From assembly GCF_014696105.1 (NCBI RefSeq), contig NZ_JACJPO010000066.1, forward strand, positions 62,001 through 126,000: a stretch of 64,000 nt of DNA, read 5' to 3'. The position numbers and the translations under genes are program-made. The stretch's first letter is position 1, and each line of letters begins with the position of its first letter. The notes beneath the pieces are model-generated. The model was not told the origin of the DNA, did not search any database, and saw nothing but the letters and a program-made list of their open reading frames with translations. This DNA comes from Microcoleus sp. FACHB-1515. GTDB lineage: Bacteria > Cyanobacteriota > Cyanobacteriia > Elainellales > Elainellaceae. Positions 36,913 through 46,577 of this stretch are shown piece after piece.

Positions 36913-36930
36913 GACACCCTATAGAGTATC
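36913..36930. promoter_or_regulatory. 18-bp imperfect palindrome upstream of padR
   Basis: GACACCCTATAGAGTATC is symmetrical except at three mirrored A/C positions. It is the clearest operator-like site in the 405-bp gap (36718-37122), which otherwise shows no gene. PadR genes are often self-regulated, which makes it a candidate binding site. Confidence 0.35.
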
Positions 36931-37122
36931 AAAACTGACTCAGTAATGAATTTGCGAATCGTAAGCTATCGAATGAAACCGCTTAAAATAAACTTGCAGT
37001 GAATATGTAGATGCGGTCAATTGCTGCCGATCGATGTACGTCTTCATTCTAGACATTGCGCTTTGCGATCGTCTCTACTTAAACTTGCTGAGTTCGCAAC
37101 GCAACAATTACGCAAATTGCGA

Positions 37123-37629
37123 TCATTCTTTGGAAAGAAAGGGGAAGAAGTTAGCGATCGGATCTTTCACCTCGATTTTCTGCTGCTGTGCCCAAAATTG
37201 GCTCAAAAAGTGAATTTGCCGCAAGCCCACAATCAGATTCAATCCGGGAACGACAATCCACCAAACTGTCAGGGGTGCTTTCATGCCCGCTTCGACATAC
37301 AGCCGATTCACAGTGCGATACAGCCGAAACTGCACAATGTAGATCCACAAAACTCCCAGGAGGGAAAACCAGCCAAAGCTGTCGGGCACATCGGGATCAA
37401 ATAGTCGCAGCGCTTGTGGCACGGCGACGCCCAGGACGAACGGCAACAAGCAAAGCGTCCCCGACCAGCCAAAGCCGTTGTAGCGACGCAGTTCTTCTTG
37501 AATAATCCACTTGTACCAGCCGTAATAGAGCAGCAGCGTTACGCCGGACAGCAAAATGACGCGCCACAAAGGGCGAGGTGTGCCGATCGATCGCGTTTCG
37601 GCAGGTGCAAGTGAATTCACCGCAGACAT
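37123..37629 (-). CDS. Hypothetical membrane protein (DUF4234-like)
   Basis: 168 residues with four hydrophobic segments (WRVILLSGVTLLLYYGWYKW, then one near GTLCLLPFVLGVAV, one near FSLLGVLWIYIVQF, and one near VWWIVVPGLNLIVGL). The TLLLYYGWYKWIIQEELRRYN block resembles DUF4234 proteins, whose role is unknown. The ATG at 37629 is preferred to a GTG at 37638. The two genes on its flanks face away or are separated by long gaps. Confidence 0.6.
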   Translation of the reverse strand: MSAVNSLAPAETRSIGTPRPLWRVILLSGVTLLLYYGWYKWIIQEELRRYNGFGWSGTLCLLPFVLGVAVPQALRLFDPDVPDSFGWFSLLGVLWIYIVQFRLYRTVNRLYVEAGMKAPLTVWWIVVPGLNLIVGLRQIHFLSQFWAQQQKIEVKDPIANFFPFLSKE

Positions 37630-37710
37630 AGGCAGCACTCAATCCAAACCTTATTCTCTTATTTTATTCACATTTCTTTATCTACAGACAGGTTCAGCAG
37701 AAGCCGTGTC

Positions 37711-37808
37711 AATTTCTGGCTGAAAGCGAAAACTCATTCAAATGGGTTGGTTGTACAGGTTGAGTTCGTTAAAGCGGACTTGAGCTTTGGAGATTCATTT
37801 CCTGCTGC
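37711..37808. repeat. Dispersed palindromic repeat, copy 2 (decayed)
   Basis: Matches the repeat at 821-922 in order and sequence: a CTGAAAGC arm, ACTCATT-ATGGGTT hairpin, a GAGTTCGTTAAAGCGGACTT stretch in place of the GTCAGTT/AACTGAC hairpin, then GAGCTTT and a broken TTTCCTG palindrome. It lies between the DUF4234-like gene and fbp. Confidence 0.6.
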
Positions 37809-37914
37809 CCATGCGTTAGTCCTAATTGCGATCTTACATTCCGGCGATCGCTCATTTCTGCAACGATCGCGCTTCTGCACATTGACCACCGCATATTGAT
37901 TGGCTTGTCAATGG

Positions 37915-37928
37915 GTATTGCAGACTAC
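37915..37928 (+). promoter_or_regulatory. Candidate NtcA site upstream of fbp
   Basis: GTATTGCAGACTAC fits the GTA-N8-TAC consensus exactly and lies in the 490-bp leader of the fbp-tal-zwf-opcA cluster, known to respond to nitrogen status in some cyanobacteria. The consensus has only six fixed bases, so several chance matches are expected in a window this long. Confidence 0.35.
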
Positions 37929-38119
37929 TAGGCAGCTTTGCTACAGCACCCTGAGAACTTGCGATCGCCGCTCCTTTCTATAGATGGCCTAAAGTTCAAC
38001 CCCCATCCTGAAATGCCTCCTTAAGATGGAAGAAGCAGGCAGAACAATCTCGTCATATTTGTCAAGAGATAAATGACTGACGATCGCCACATCACACCTG
38101 CTTGGGGAGGAACCGCAAC

Positions 38120-39193
38120 ATGCAAGCATCGGAAGCGCAAGAACTCAACTCTGATTTAGCGCTCGATCGAGACTGCACGACGCTCGATCGTCACGTCCTT
38201 CAGCAGCTCCACAGCTTTTCGCCCGAAGCACAAGACCTCAGCGCGATTATGAACCGGATTGCGCTGGCCGGAAAACTGATTGCGCGACGACTGACAAAAG
38301 CCGGACTGGTTGACGACGCGCTGGGATTCACAGGCAGCACGAACGTTCAGGGCGAAGCCGTCAAGAAGATGGATCTCTACGCCAATCAGGTGTTTATCTC
38401 GGCCTTTGAGCAGAGCGGTTTGATTTGCCGACTGGCTTCTGAGGAAATGGAAAAGCCTTACTACATCTCGGAGAACTGCCCGACCAGCCGCTACACGCTG
38501 CTATACGACCCGATCGACGGCTCCTCAAATCTCGACATCAATCTCAACGTCGGGGCAATTTTCGCGATTCGCAAGCAAGAAGGCGAAGACCTTGACGGAA
38601 CCGCGCAAGACTTGATGCAGGACGGACACAAGCAAATCGCAGCGGGATACATCTTATTTGGCCCCAGCACAATGCTCGTGTATTCGATCGGGCGGGGCGT
38701 TCACGCTTTCACGCTCGATCCCAGTTTGGGTGAATTTATTCTCTCGAATGAGAATATTCGCGTTCCTGAACATGGTCCAATTTACAGCGTGAATGAGGGA
38801 AATTTCTGGCAGTGGGATGAGTCGATTCGCGATTATATTCGCTATGTTCATCGGCATGAGGGCTACACGGCTCGCTATGGCGGTGCGCTAGTGGGAGATT
38901 TTCACCGGATTCTGTTTCAAGGCGGCGTATTTCTCTATCCAGGTACGGTGAAAAAACCCGAAGGGAAGCTGCGGCTGCTGTATGAATCTGCACCTTTGGC
39001 CTATTTGATTGAGCAAGCCGGAGGACGGGCAAGCACGGGGACGCAAGATATTCTCGATGTTGTGCCCGATCGCGTCCACACTCGCACTCCGCTGATCATC
39101 GGCAGCACAGAAGATGTCGCCCTTGTCGAATCGTTTATCAAAGACCGCGCCCGCGAACAGCAAGAAAAGGACTTGATGGCCTCGCAAAATTAA
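38120..39193 (+). CDS. fbp: Class I fructose-1,6-bisphosphatase
   Basis: 357 residues. It removes the 1-phosphate from fructose-1,6-bisphosphate. Metal-binding [11 protein letters not shown], the [11 protein letters not shown] acidic site and the C-terminal [20 protein letters not shown] are intact. The ATG at 38120 follows a GGGAGG ribosome site; the upstream TTG would include that site inside the gene. First gene of a cluster with tal, zwf and opcA, linking hexose phosphate recycling to the oxidative pentose phosphate pathway. Confidence 0.96.
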   Translation: MQASEAQELNSDLALDRDCTTLDRHVLQQLHSFSPEAQDLSAIMNRIALAGKLIARRLTKAGLVDDALGFTGSTNVQGEAVKKMDLYANQVFISAFEQSGLICRLASEEMEKPYYISENCPTSRYTLLYDPIDGSSNLDINLNVGAIFAIRKQEGEDLDGTAQDLMQDGHKQIAAGYILFGPSTMLVYSIGRGVHAFTLDPSLGEFILSNENIRVPEHGPIYSVNEGNFWQWDESIRDYIRYVHRHEGYTARYGGALVGDFHRILFQGGVFLYPGTVKKPEGKLRLLYESAPLAYLIEQAGGRASTGTQDILDVVPDRVHTRTPLIIGSTEDVALVESFIKDRAREQQEKDLMASQN

Positions 39194-39216
39194 AACGCAG
39201 TTTTAGGAGATCAGCC

Positions 39217-40359
39217 GTGACAAATCATCTACTCGAAATTAAGCAGTACGGTCAGAGTATCTGGATGGATAACCTGACCCGCGATCTCATTCAGTCCGGT
39301 GAACTGAAGAAGATGGTCGAAGAGCAAGGCATCTGCGGGATTACGTCGAATCCGGCCATTTTTGAGAAAGCGATAGTGGGAAACGCCATCTACGACCAAG
39401 ACATCGAAGCCGGAATTCGTCAGGGACTCCCAACCTACGAAATCTACGAATCGCTGGTTTTTGACGACATCCGCCACGCCTGCGATATTTTGCGTCCCGT
39501 CTACGATTCCTCGAACGGATTGGATGGCTATGTGAGTATCGAAGTGCCACCGACGATCGCCCACGATACCGAAGCGACGATCAAAGAAGCGCAGCGGTAC
39601 TATGAGGCGATCGGCAAAGAAAACGTGATGATCAAAATTCCCGGTACGGAAGCGGGACTTCCGGCTGTGGAGGCGACGATCGCGGCGGGGATCAACGTCA
39701 ACGTCACCTTACTTTTCTCCGTCGAGAGCTACATCAATTGCGCTTGGGCATACATTCGCGGCCTGGAAGCGCGGGTCGCAGAAGGCAAAGACATCAGCAA
39801 GCTTTCCTCGGTTGCCAGCTTTTTCCTCAGCCGCATTGACAACCACATCGACGCACAGCTTGACGAGAAAATTAAAGTTGCTGATCTGCCGGAAGTGCAA
39901 GCCAAACTGGTTGCGCTGAAAGGCAAAGTCGCGATCGCCAACGCTAAAATCGCCTACCAGAAGTACAAGGAAATTGTCGGTAGCGATCGCTGGAAAGCAC
40001 TGGCCGAGAAGAACGCCAACGTTCAGCGGCTTCTCTGGGCAAGCACCAGTACCAAAAATCCGGCCTACAGCGACGTGATGTATGTCGATGAACTGGTCGG
40101 ACAGGAGACAGTCAACACCTTGCCGCCACAGACGATCGAAGCCTGCGCCGATCACTGCGACGTGGCCGATCGCGTCGAGTCGAATTTGGATGAAGCGTAT
40201 CAAACGATCGAATCGCTCAAAGATCCAGACGTTAATATTGACCTCGATCGAGTGATGGCTGACCTGCTCACTGAGGGGATCGATAAGTTTGTGCAGCCGT
40301 TCCAATCGCTGATGGATTCGCTCGAAGAAAAAGTCAAAAAGCTCCAGCCTGTTTCATAG
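39217..40359 (+). CDS. tal: Transaldolase
   Basis: 380 residues, the long TalB-like form found with zwf in cyanobacteria. [17 protein letters not shown] and [14 protein letters not shown] at the N-terminus, the Schiff-base Lys in [12 protein letters not shown], and [15 protein letters not shown] are diagnostic. It exchanges a dihydroxyacetone unit between sugar phosphates. GTG start with TAGGAGA upstream, 23 bases after fbp. Confidence 0.95.
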   Translation: MTNHLLEIKQYGQSIWMDNLTRDLIQSGELKKMVEEQGICGITSNPAIFEKAIVGNAIYDQDIEAGIRQGLPTYEIYESLVFDDIRHACDILRPVYDSSNGLDGYVSIEVPPTIAHDTEATIKEAQRYYEAIGKENVMIKIPGTEAGLPAVEATIAAGINVNVTLLFSVESYINCAWAYIRGLEARVAEGKDISKLSSVASFFLSRIDNHIDAQLDEKIKVADLPEVQAKLVALKGKVAIANAKIAYQKYKEIVGSDRWKALAEKNANVQRLLWASTSTKNPAYSDVMYVDELVGQETVNTLPPQTIEACADHCDVADRVESNLDEAYQTIESLKDPDVNIDLDRVMADLLTEGIDKFVQPFQSLMDSLEEKVKKLQPVS

Positions 40360-40367
40360 TTCGTTTC

Positions 40368-40392
40368 AAGGGGACGGCTCGATCGTCCCCTT
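40368..40392 (+). terminator. Hairpin between tal and zwf
   Basis: AAGGGGACG (40368-40376) pairs perfectly with CGTCCCCTT (40384-40392). It may partly end transcription after tal or protect the 3' end of a fbp-tal transcript; zwf starts 33 bases on. Confidence 0.6.
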
Positions 40393-40424
40393 TCACCATC
40401 CACCTAAACCTGCAACAAAGCCCT

Positions 40425-41951
40425 ATGGTGACTCTGCTCGAAAATCCGCTCCGCATCGGCCTCCAGCAAGACCGCATCCCCGAACCGCAAATTCTCGTCA
40501 TTTTTGGCGGTACGGGTGATCTAACCCAGCGCAAAATCGTTCCCGCGCTCTACAAGATGAAGATGGAGCGGAAGCTGCCGCCGGAACTGACGATCGTAGG
40601 TGTCGCTCGTCGCGAGTGGAGCGATGATTTCTTCCGCGAACATATGCGCGAAGGCGTGGAGGAATTTGGCGGCGGCATCGGCAGCGATCGACTTTGGGAA
40701 GATTTCGCCAAAGGCTTGTTCTACCTGCCCGGAGACATCGACAAACCCGACGACTACACCAAGCTAAAGGAATTCTTAGCCGATCTCGACGAAAAGCGCG
40801 GTACACGCGGAAATCGCGTCTTTTACCTTTCGGTTGCGCCTCGTTTCTTTGGAGAAGCCGCCCAGCAGCTAGGCCGCGCCGGAATGCTCGATGATCCCCG
40901 TAAACAAAGATTGGTGATCGAAAAGCCGTTCGGTCGCGATCTCGCCTCCGCTCAGCAGCTTAACAAGATCGTGCGCGATGTTTGCCGCGAAGAGCAAATC
41001 TACCGCATCGATCACTATTTGGGTAAGGAAACGGTTCAAAACCTCTTGGTTTTCCGGTTTGCGAATGCGATCTTTGAGCCGCTGTGGAATCGTCAGTTTG
41101 TCGATCACGTCCAGATCACCGCTGCCGAAACGGTCGGACTGGAAGGACGAGCGGGCTATTACGAATCGTCGGGCGCGTTGCGCGACATGGTGCAAAATCA
41201 CCTGATGCAGCTATTTTGTCTGACGGCGATGGAGCCGCCGAACTCCTTGGATGCGGACTCGCTGCGGACAGAAAAGGTGAAGGTGATTCAGGCGACGCAC
41301 TTGGCGGATTTGGAGAATATCGATCGATCTGCCGTCCGAGGTCAATACACAAACGGCTGGATGGGCGGCAAGCAGGTTCCGGGCTACCGCGAAGAAGAAG
41401 GCGCAGCCCCAAACTCGACCACGCCAACTTATGCCGCCTTGAAGCTGTATGTCGATAACTGGCGCTGGCAGGGCGTTCCGTTCTACCTGCGGACGGGCAA
41501 GCGGTTGGCGAAGCGCGAATCGGAAATTGCCATTCAGTTTCGCCAAGTGCCGTATCTGATGTTTCAGTCGGCAGCCAAGCAGGTGAATAATAACGTGCTG
41601 GCTCTGCGGATTCAGCCGGATGAAGGCATTTCGATGCGCTTTGAGGTGAAAACGCCGGGAAATTCACTCAGGACGCGATCGGTCGATATGGATTTCCGCT
41701 ACGCCAGCGCCTTTGGTCAGGCCAACGCCGACGCCTACGGACGCCTGCTAATCGACTGTATGTTAGGCGATCAGTCACTATTCACCAGGGGCGATGAAGT
41801 CGAAGCCTCCTGGCGCATTCTCACTCCGGTTCTGGAAGCGTGGGACGCGCCTGCCGCGCCTGATGCGATCCCGCTTTACGAGGCGGGAACCTGGGGACCT
41901 GTCGAAGCTGAATCGCTGTTCGACAAAGGCCGCTACTGGCGCAGACTGTAA
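40425..41951 (+). CDS. zwf: Glucose-6-phosphate 1-dehydrogenase
   Basis: 508 residues. NADP-binding start [15 protein letters not shown], catalytic [14 protein letters not shown], and [13 protein letters not shown] are intact. It is the first oxidative step of the pentose phosphate pathway and the main dark NADPH source. In cyanobacteria it is redox-regulated and activated by OpcA, the next gene. Confidence 0.97.
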   Translation: MVTLLENPLRIGLQQDRIPEPQILVIFGGTGDLTQRKIVPALYKMKMERKLPPELTIVGVARREWSDDFFREHMREGVEEFGGGIGSDRLWEDFAKGLFYLPGDIDKPDDYTKLKEFLADLDEKRGTRGNRVFYLSVAPRFFGEAAQQLGRAGMLDDPRKQRLVIEKPFGRDLASAQQLNKIVRDVCREEQIYRIDHYLGKETVQNLLVFRFANAIFEPLWNRQFVDHVQITAAETVGLEGRAGYYESSGALRDMVQNHLMQLFCLTAMEPPNSLDADSLRTEKVKVIQATHLADLENIDRSAVRGQYTNGWMGGKQVPGYREEEGAAPNSTTPTYAALKLYVDNWRWQGVPFYLRTGKRLAKRESEIAIQFRQVPYLMFQSAAKQVNNNVLALRIQPDEGISMRFEVKTPGNSLRTRSVDMDFRYASAFGQANADAYGRLLIDCMLGDQSLFTRGDEVEASWRILTPVLEAWDAPAAPDAIPLYEAGTWGPVEAESLFDKGRYWRRL

Positions 41952-41990
41952 GCTTCAATTCATTTTTTCTATCTTCTAAAATCCGAACTC

Positions 41991-43328
41991 ATGATTACCA
42001 CACCCCTCGTTGCCTTACAGAAACCAAAAGACATTTCGCTTGACGAAATCGAATCGGAACTCGGCAAAATTTGGTTTGACCAGACTGGCGATCGCAAAGC
42101 GGCCACCCGCGCCACGACCTTCAGCATGGTGATTTACGAGCCGGAAGAATTTCAGCAGCTTTTGGCAGCACTGGGGTTTTATCAGGGGCCGATCGACGGC
42201 ATTCACGGCCCGCAAACCAAACAGGCGATCGTCCAGGCTCAGCAAACCTTCGGCCTTTCGATCACAGGTCGCGTTGATCCCCAAACGCGCGATCGCCTGC
42301 GGGAAGAATTCGCCAAACAGCCTGCCGATCGCGTTCAGGTGAACAACCCGAACAATCGCGGCTTTACCGTCAGCGATGCGATCGCCGTCCAAAATCCCTG
42401 CCGCATCATCACCCTTTGCCCCGAACTCGGTGAAGATACAGGCGTAACGGCTCAAGTGTCGGCCTACTGCCCTGTCCAGCGCAGCAGCACCAACTTGATC
42501 TGCTGCGAGTACATCACCCTGCGCGGCACGAAGGAAGCCCTAGAGCGCGTTGGCGATGTCGTCACCTCGCTGCTAATTGGCGACCTCCCGAAGTTCGTTT
42601 GGTGGAAGGCAACGCCGAATCCAGAGCAAGAACTGTTTCGGCGGCTGTCACATGAATGTGATTGCATGATCATGGACTCGTGCTACTTCAGCGAACCGGA
42701 ATCGGAATTCCTCAAAATCCGCGATCTAATCGAAGGTGACACATACATCGCTGATCTCAACTGGCATCGCATCCAGCCTTGGCTGGAACTAACCGCAGCG
42801 GCTTTTGATCCTCCAGAACGGCGGGAAGCCTTAGTGGATGTCGATCGAGTCGCCATTGACTTCGAGAAAGGCAACGCCGCCCAAGCCTTGATGTATCTCG
42901 GCTGGCTGGCAAGCCGCCTCAAGTGGGAACCGACTGCGATGATTCAAACGGGCGGCGACTACAATTTGCGTCACGTTCACTTTACCGGAGCGAACGGACG
43001 ATCGATCGAAGTCGAACTCGCGGCGATCCCGATGGCCGACTGGGGCGAAATCCCTGGTGATCTCGTCGGTTTGCGGCTCACTTCGACTAACGAGAAAGCC
43101 AACTGCTGCACGATCCTCTGCTCCGAAGCAATGGGCTGTATGCGGATGGAAGCAGGCGGCAGCGCCCAAGCTTGTCGCATGGAGCAGGTGAGCGCCTTGA
43201 CCGACCAAAAAGCCGAATTCCTCCTGGGGCAACAGCTTCAGCGCTGGGGTCAAGATGTCTTGTACGAAGAAAGCTTGGCCGTCGCCGCTCAGATTATCCA
43301 AACTGAGAAGGTGCAGGCTGCGGCTTAG
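41991..43328 (+). CDS. opcA: Glucose-6-phosphate dehydrogenase assembly/activator protein OpcA
   Basis: 445 residues. Starts TTPLVALQKPKDISLDEIESEL and ends with the conserved C-terminal half (ADWGEIPGDLVGLRLTS, ILCSEAMGCMRMEAGGSAQACRM), which is cysteine-bearing and fits redox control of Zwf. The N-terminal half holds a peptidoglycan-binding-like module (FQQLLAALGFYQGPIDGIHG, TKQAIVQAQQTFGL). The stop codon overlaps the next gene (TAGTG). Confidence 0.95.
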   Translation: MITTPLVALQKPKDISLDEIESELGKIWFDQTGDRKAATRATTFSMVIYEPEEFQQLLAALGFYQGPIDGIHGPQTKQAIVQAQQTFGLSITGRVDPQTRDRLREEFAKQPADRVQVNNPNNRGFTVSDAIAVQNPCRIITLCPELGEDTGVTAQVSAYCPVQRSSTNLICCEYITLRGTKEALERVGDVVTSLLIGDLPKFVWWKATPNPEQELFRRLSHECDCMIMDSCYFSEPESEFLKIRDLIEGDTYIADLNWHRIQPWLELTAAAFDPPERREALVDVDRVAIDFEKGNAAQALMYLGWLASRLKWEPTAMIQTGGDYNLRHVHFTGANGRSIEVELAAIPMADWGEIPGDLVGLRLTSTNEKANCCTILCSEAMGCMRMEAGGSAQACRMEQVSALTDQKAEFLLGQQLQRWGQDVLYEESLAVAAQIIQTEKVQAAA

Positions 43329-44683
43329 TGGCGATCGTCCTGGCAGGCACAAGCAGCGGCGTCGGCAAAACCACGATCGCGATCGCGATGCTGGCCTACC
43401 TGCGGCAGCATCGCGTCCAGTCGTTCAAGGTCGGCCCTGACTACATCGACCCGATGTTTCATACCTACGTGACGGGTCGCCCCTGCCGCAACCTCGATCC
43501 GCTACTCACCGCACCGCAATATCTGCAAGATTGCTTTGCCCATCACAGCTTTGGCATGGAGTACGCTCTGGTCGAAGGCGTGATGGGCTTATTTGATGGC
43601 GCAGGCGGAACAGAAACCGCAAGTACCGCGCAGGTCGCCAAACTGCTGAATCTGCCTGTCGTTTTGGTTGTGGACTGTGGGCGACTGTCTCGATCGATCG
43701 CCGCGATCGTTCACGGCTACCGCACCTTTGATCCCGCTGTGAATCTAGCAGGCGTGATTCTCAATCGGGTTGCCAGCGATCGTCACCTCGAAATTCTTCA
43801 ATCCGCGCTCGAACCGCTCGAAACTCCAATTCTCGGAGTTGTGCGGCGACAGGATGATATTGTGATCCCCGATCGCCACCTCGGACTGATCCCCACCGAA
43901 GAACTTCCGCAACTGGCGGACGTAATCGATCGATTAGCAAATTTGGCGCGATCGAGCTTCGATTGGTCACGCCTCCTCCCATTGCTGACCCCCATTCCCC
44001 GATCCCCGACCTCCCAACCCTCAACCTCCCAGCCCTCATCTCCCATCCGCCTCGGTATTGCTCGCGATCGCGCCTTCAACTTCTACTACGCTGACAACCT
44101 CGATTTACTCAAACAGCAAGGCGCGGAACTTGTTTTTTGGAGTCCGATCGCAGAATCCCTACCGCCAAACCTCCAGGGACTTTACTTGGGGGGTGGATTT
44201 CCCGAAGTGTTCGCCGCAGAACTAGCTGAGAATCAAGCTGCGATCGATTCCGTCCGGCGTGCGATCGCAGCAGGAATGCCGACCTATGCCGAATGCGGCG
44301 GACTCATGTATCTAGCCGAGGCGATCGAAGATTTTGACGGCGCAGTTTGGCCGCTGGTCGGCGCACTGCCGACGAAAGCCATGATGTCCGCGCGATTAAC
44401 GCTGGGATATCGGCAGGCGATTGCACTGCAAGACACGGTGGCGATCGCCGCAGGTCAGCAAGTGTGGGGACACGAGTTTCATCGATCGCGCCTCAGCATC
44501 CAATCCGAGCAAGCAATTTATCAGCTAGAAAGCTATTTAAGCGATCAGCCACCGCAATTTGACGGCTGGCAGACGCGATCGATTCATGCTTCGTATGTGC
44601 ATTTGCATTGGGGCGCATCGCCTGAAATTCCTGCCCGATTTTTGCACTCTTGTCGGCAGTTTGAGCGCGATCGAAACGGTTGA
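43328..44683 (+). CDS. cbiA: Cobyrinate a,c-diamide synthase
   Basis: 451 residues. The ATP-binding domain has GTSSGVGKTT and the C-terminal glutaminase domain has its Cys in TYAECGGLMYL. It amidates side chains a and c during corrin synthesis. The GTG start shares a base with the opcA stop, so it is translationally coupled to a gene of unrelated function. Between the domains (about residues 219-240) lies an unusual linker, PRSPTSQPSTSQPSSP, encoded by a pyrimidine-rich simple repeat. Confidence 0.93.
   Translation: MAIVLAGTSSGVGKTTIAIAMLAYLRQHRVQSFKVGPDYIDPMFHTYVTGRPCRNLDPLLTAPQYLQDCFAHHSFGMEYALVEGVMGLFDGAGGTETASTAQVAKLLNLPVVLVVDCGRLSRSIAAIVHGYRTFDPAVNLAGVILNRVASDRHLEILQSALEPLETPILGVVRRQDDIVIPDRHLGLIPTEELPQLADVIDRLANLARSSFDWSRLLPLLTPIPRSPTSQPSTSQPSSPIRLGIARDRAFNFYYADNLDLLKQQGAELVFWSPIAESLPPNLQGLYLGGGFPEVFAAELAENQAAIDSVRRAIAAGMPTYAECGGLMYLAEAIEDFDGAVWPLVGALPTKAMMSARLTLGYRQAIALQDTVAIAAGQQVWGHEFHRSRLSIQSEQAIYQLESYLSDQPPQFDGWQTRSIHASYVHLHWGASPEIPARFLHSCRQFERDRNG
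43982..44044 (+). repeat. Pyrimidine-rich short repeat inside cbiA
   Basis: About 63 bases of CCCC/CTCCCA-type units (ACCTCCCA and close variants recur five times) lie in frame in cbiA. Such heptamer-like repeats usually sit between genes in cyanobacteria. Here they encode a Ser/Pro/Gln linker between the two catalytic domains. Confidence 0.6.
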
Positions 44684-46447
44684 TTACTTGCTGGTTGGGC
44701 GAACGGGAATTTTCACGCTGAACGTTGTTCCCGCTGCTGAAGACGCGCAGTCGATCGAGCCATTGTGCTTTTCAACCACAATTTGATAGCTAATTGAAAG
44801 CCCCATTCCCGTTCCTTTTCCAAGCGGCTTCGTTGTGAAGAATGGATCAAACAGGCGTTGTCGAACCGACTCTGGAATTCCTAATCCATTGTCGGTAATT
44901 TCGATCGCCACAAATCGATCGATTAACTTGGTTTGAATGGTAATGGTCGGAATCAAATCTGCATTGACTTTCAGCGCATCTTCCAAAGCGTCGATCGCAT
45001 TGCTAAGCAGATTCATAAATACCTGATTAAGCTGTCCAGCATAACATTCGATCGACGGCAAATCGGCATAGTCTTTGACAATCTTGATCACTGTTCGATC
45101 GTCTCTTTTCTTAATGCGATGCTGCAAAATCAGCAGCGTGCTATCAATTCCTTCGTGAATGTTCACCGACTTCACTTCTGCCTCATCCATCCGCGAAAAA
45201 GTGCGTAAAGAAGCCACAATTTTTTGAATGCGATTCGCGCCGACTTTCATCGAATTTAATAGTTTAGGCAGGTCAGCAATTAAAAAATCAAGATCGATCG
45301 CTTCGACCTGTGCTGTAATTGCGGCAGCAGGTTGAGGATACTGTTGCTGATAAAGTTTTATCAGTTCCAACAAATCTGCAATGTAGTCGCTGGCGTAGTT
45401 CAAATTGCCGTAGATAAAGTTGACTGGATTGTTAATTTCATGCGCTACACCTGCCACAAGTTGACCCAAGCTCGACATTTTTTCGCTTTGCAGCATTTGC
45501 GCTTGCGTCCGCTGAAGCTGGTGTAGCGTCTGCTCTAGTTCATGCGCTTTGGCACGGCTTTGGGCATAGAGATCTGCTTGATTGAGGGCGATCGCCAACT
45601 GCCCCATCACCGCTTCAAGCAATTCAATTTCGTCAGCTTGCCAGTCGTGCGGTTCACTACTGTGACTACAGCTAATCACTCCAATTATTCCAGACTGCAT
45701 CTGCATTGGAATAATCAGCACCGATCGCATTTGAAGCGACTGCACAAACGCTTTCCAAACCGGATCGGTGACTGTTTCAACATCAACAACGCACAGCATT
45801 TCTAGCTGCAAAAGCTTGGTTGCCAATAGCCCAACGGTCGCAGCAGGATAGCGTCCGGTGAAGTCAGGCAAACCGGAATGACGAACTTCTTTAATAATGT
45901 CCCAATATGGCTCTTCTGCATTTGGATAATACCAGGCAAAGTGGCAGCGATCGACGCCAAGAATTGCTTGAGTTTCTGTTATTGCCGTTGATAAAGCAAT
46001 ATCAAAATCGAGCGAGTTACGAATCTGCTGCGTTAGCTGATTGAGTAGGCGTTCGCGTTGTGCTTGTTCACGCAGTTGGTGTTCCGATTCGCGCAGGGCA
46101 ATTTCTGCTCGTTTGCGATCGCTCACATCGGTTAAAAATCCATCCCAGACAATATCGCCATTTGCTAATCTTTTGGGCTGAGAATGACCTTGCAGCCACT
46201 TCAATTTTCCAGACGGTGTAATGATGCGATATTCCTGCTGCCAGCCTTTGAGCGATCGAGCACTTTGAGCGATCGAGCGAAGAAATTGTGCTTTATCATC
46301 AGGATGAAGCACTGCAAGTCCAATATTGTGATTTTGCATAAAAGTTTCGGCAGAAACTTCATGCAGATCCAAACAGCCCGGACTGACATAAGTAAAGCGC
46401 TGAGAACCATTTGTTCCCTGCCAAAACTGATAGATCATTCCCGGCAA
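44684..46447 (-). CDS. C-terminal part of a PAS-GAF histidine kinase, separated by a frameshift
   Basis: 587 residues as listed, starting at an unlikely TTG. Contents: the rest of a PAS domain (YVSPGCLDLHEVSAETF), a GAF domain (about 150-295), a coiled coil, the phospho-acceptor His in GVAHEINNPVNFIYGNL, and an ATPase domain (QVFMNLLSNAIDAL, ITDNGLGI, GKGTGMGLSISYQI). The frame remains coding upstream of the TTG (LSNPLCDREGRVHRV... SEARFQELATNLPGM) and continues the gene at 46578-47768, so the two are halves of one kinase of about 1,000 residues. Confidence 0.85.
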   Translation of the reverse strand: MPGMIYQFWQGTNGSQRFTYVSPGCLDLHEVSAETFMQNHNIGLAVLHPDDKAQFLRSIAQSARSLKGWQQEYRIITPSGKLKWLQGHSQPKRLANGDIVWDGFLTDVSDRKRAEIALRESEHQLREQAQRERLLNQLTQQIRNSLDFDIALSTAITETQAILGVDRCHFAWYYPNAEEPYWDIIKEVRHSGLPDFTGRYPAATVGLLATKLLQLEMLCVVDVETVTDPVWKAFVQSLQMRSVLIIPMQMQSGIIGVISCSHSSEPHDWQADEIELLEAVMGQLAIALNQADLYAQSRAKAHELEQTLHQLQRTQAQMLQSEKMSSLGQLVAGVAHEINNPVNFIYGNLNYASDYIADLLELIKLYQQQYPQPAAAITAQVEAIDLDFLIADLPKLLNSMKVGANRIQKIVASLRTFSRMDEAEVKSVNIHEGIDSTLLILQHRIKKRDDRTVIKIVKDYADLPSIECYAGQLNQVFMNLLSNAIDALEDALKVNADLIPTITIQTKLIDRFVAIEITDNGLGIPESVRQRLFDPFFTTKPLGKGTGMGLSISYQIVVEKHNGSIDCASSAAGTTFSVKIPVRPTSK

Positions 46448-46577
46448 ATTTGTCGCCAGTTCTTGAAAGCGAGCTTCACTTTGTCTGAGCGCTTCTTCGG
46501 TACGTTTGCGATCGCTAATGTTAAATGAAGTGCCAACAACGCGATGAACGCGACCCTCTCGATCGCAAAGCGGATTG

